NCBI GenBank assembly: GCA_900321895.1
Contig: ONYB01000181.1
Coordinates: 1-7,909 of the forward strand
Length of the DNA: 7,909 nt
Direction: 5' to 3'
Source of the DNA: an uncultured Brachyspira sp.
GTDB lineage: Bacteria > Cyanobacteriota > Vampirovibrionia > Gastranaerophilales > Gastranaerophilaceae
Part shown: piece by piece, positions 6,552 to 7,909 of the stretch
Layout: the number at the start of each line of letters is the position of its first letter
How positions within the stretch are numbered: position 1 is the stretch's first letter
Position numbers and translations under genes: made by a program
Notes under the pieces: model-generated
The model's input: only the letters and a program-made list of their open reading frames with translations
Told to the model about the DNA's origin: nothing
The model's database searches: none

Positions 6552-6563
6552 ATGCTTTTTTAA

Positions 6564-7909
6564 TTAACCGATTTTTTCTTCAAAATCTTTTCCGCCGACA
6601 ATTCTCAAATGACGTTGAGCACCTTCACCAACGCTCTTGCTTTGGAGGTTGTGTTGTTCTACAAGCTCGTGTTGAAGTTTTCTTATTTGTTGACTTTGCG
6701 GTTGCAACTCAATGTGTTCCGCTCCGGCAAGAATTTTGTTAATTGCGGCTTTTGCCTCATCAAGAGCACGTTCCGCATCGTCGTAGTAGCCTTGGAGGGT
6801 TTCTGAAGTTTCCGTAATTTGAAGTGCGTCCTTCAAAACTTTTTGAATTTGTGCCATTGAATTCGTTTTGATGAAGAAAATTTGCAATCTGTAATCGTTT
6901 GCAGTGCTGAGAATTTTTGCTCCGCCTTTTGCAAAATTCTTGTGTGCGATTACGATGTCAGCGTCGTCAATGTTGCGGGTGATTTCAGCCTTCAAGTCCA
7001 ATCTTTCAATAACTTTTTCAACAATACTTCTTGATACTGCGTAAAGATAGATTTTTTTTATACCTTTAACTTCTTCAACATATTTTTGACGGGAAAAATT
7101 AAACTTCAAACTGTCCGCAGGTTGAATTTTTTGTTCAAGCTTGTTGATTTGCTCAGTAATTGAAGGTTCTTGTTTGGGTTGAACTTTTTTAACTTCTTCT
7201 GCTTGTTTTTCAATCTGTTTGTCGTAAGTTTGGTCTACTTTTCTGATTTCAGGGCGGATTGGCCAGCCTCTCAAGATGTAATCTACGGCTTCTGCCGTAT
7301 CTTTGTAAACGGCGAGAGTGTTTCTGTCGAGAATTTCGATGACAATATCAAACGTAGGCTGTTTTTCTCTTTCAAGAACCGTTTTTTGAGAAGCTCGACG
7401 TCGAGCTTCGTCATCACCGAGGGTGACGGACTGAATACCACCGACAAGATCGGAAAGTGTAGGGTTTTTAATCAAACTCTCTAAAGAATTACCGTGAGCT
7501 GTTGCAATAAGCATTACCCCACGTTCCGCAATGGTTCTTGCGGCTTGTGCTTCTTCTTCCGTACCGATTTCATCGACAACAATAACTTCCGGGGTGTGGT
7601 TTTCGACCGCTTCAATCATAACATCCTTTTGATACTGCGGCTGAGTAACCTGCATACGTCTGGCATGCCCGATTGCGGGATGTGGAGTGTCACCGTCACC
7701 TGCAATTTCATTTGAGGTATCAACGACAACAACTCGTTTGCCGAGTTCGTCAGCCACCAGCCTTGAAATTTCTCTTAACTTGGTGGTCTTGCCAACCCCC
7801 GGTCTGCCTAGGAACAAAATACTTTTGTTCATCATGCAGAAATCTTTAATACAAGCAATAGTTCCGGTTACAACCCTACCGATTCTGCAAGTAAGCCCGA
7901 TAACTTTAC
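6564..7909 (-). CDS. Ycf45/SpoIIIAA-like ATPase with C-terminal R3H domain (5' end outside window)
   Basis: A P-loop ATPase of the type named Ycf45 in cyanobacteria and plastids, related in its ATPase to sporulation protein SpoIIIAA. The window holds the last 447 residues. The frame stays open to the right edge, and the first 24 residues ('GLTCRIGRVVTGTIACIKDF' among them) match the family, so the Met-Met at 7835 is internal, not the start. Visible: Walker A 'GRPGVGKTT' (34-42 of the part seen), 'VVVVDTSNEIAGDGD', Walker B 'VIVVDEIG' (108-115), 'ATAHGNS' (135-141) where a sensor residue is expected, and a C-terminal R3H domain with 'RKLQH' giving Arg409 and His413. A charged linker and a middle alpha/beta segment ('KKIYLYAVSRS' to 'FFIKTNS') lie between. 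R3H domains bind single-stranded nucleic acid, so a nucleic-acid-linked ATPase is likely; the cellular role of the family is not known to me. Confidence 0.9.
   Translation of the reverse strand, partial: KVIGLTCRIGRVVTGTIACIKDFCMMNKSILFLGRPGVGKTTKLREISRLVADELGKRVVVVDTSNEIAGDGDTPHPAIGHARRMQVTQPQYQKDVMIEAVENHTPEVIVVDEIGTEEEAQAARTIAERGVMLIATAHGNSLESLIKNPTLSDLVGGIQSVTLGDDEARRRASQKTVLEREKQPTFDIVIEILDRNTLAVYKDTAEAVDYILRGWPIRPEIRKVDQTYDKQIEKQAEEVKKVQPKQEPSITEQINKLEQKIQPADSLKFNFSRQKYVEEVKGIKKIYLYAVSRSIVEKVIERLDLKAEITRNIDDADIVIAHKNFAKGGAKILSTANDYRLQIFFIKTNSMAQIQKVLKDALQITETSETLQGYYDDAERALDEAKAAINKILAGAEHIELQPQSQQIRKLQHELVEQHNLQSKSVGEGAQRHLRIVGGKDFEEKIG

Noticed and set aside
7830..7835. ATG-ATG at 7835 as the start of the Ycf45-like gene
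   Set aside because: The frame is open to the window edge and the 24 residues before it match the family, ahead of the Walker A motif; no ribosome binding site precedes these ATG codons.

Overview
The window is an AT-rich stretch of bacterial chromosome in which every convincing gene lies on the minus strand, so genes read from right to left. The best guess for the organism is a non-photosynthetic relative of cyanobacteria (Vampirovibrionia/Melainabacteria, for example Gastranaerophilales). This is an inference from three points: a Ycf45-type ATPase with a C-terminal R3H domain, a family typical of cyanobacteria and plastids; a pheT gene with no pheS beside it; and a GyrB N-terminus with the 'P-x-TGKSALE' wording I associate with cyanobacterial GyrB. 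No phage, transposase, CRISPR or RNA gene was found.

Layout, in order of transcription. (1) 7909-6564: a Ycf45/SpoIIIAA-like AAA-type ATPase with an R3H domain, cut by the right window edge. (2) 6563-6484: a short gap with a clear promoter (TTTACA, 17 bp, TATTAT) and ribosome binding site. (3) 6483-4003: pheT, the phenylalanyl-tRNA synthetase beta chain, complete. (4) 3998-3354: an exported protein with SH3-like segments, whose ribosome binding site lies inside the end of pheT. (5) 3353-3193: an intergenic region that is mostly one copy of a repeat element built on 8-bp units. (6) 3192-3130: a second promoter of the same design (TTTACA, 17 bp, extended -10 TGCTAAAAT). (7) 3129-1033: a secreted protein of about 17 TPR repeats, apparently started at an ATT codon. 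(8) 1036-629: a small exported, possibly lipid-anchored protein that overlaps the TPR gene by ATGA. (9) 628-450: a second copy of the repeat element. (10) 449-399: an extended -10 promoter and ribosome binding site. (11) 398-1: the N-terminal 132 residues of GyrB, cut by the left edge.

There are thus probably three transcription units that start inside the window: pheT plus the SH3 gene, the TPR gene plus the small protein, and gyrB. Housekeeping functions (translation, DNA topology) alternate with a group of three exported proteins of unknown job. The two observations most worth following are the pair of related octamer-based intergenic elements, both sitting directly 3' of a gene's stop codon in the same orientation, and the likely AUU start codon of the TPR gene. 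I do not see a defence system, a biosynthetic cluster or another clearly new multi-gene system.
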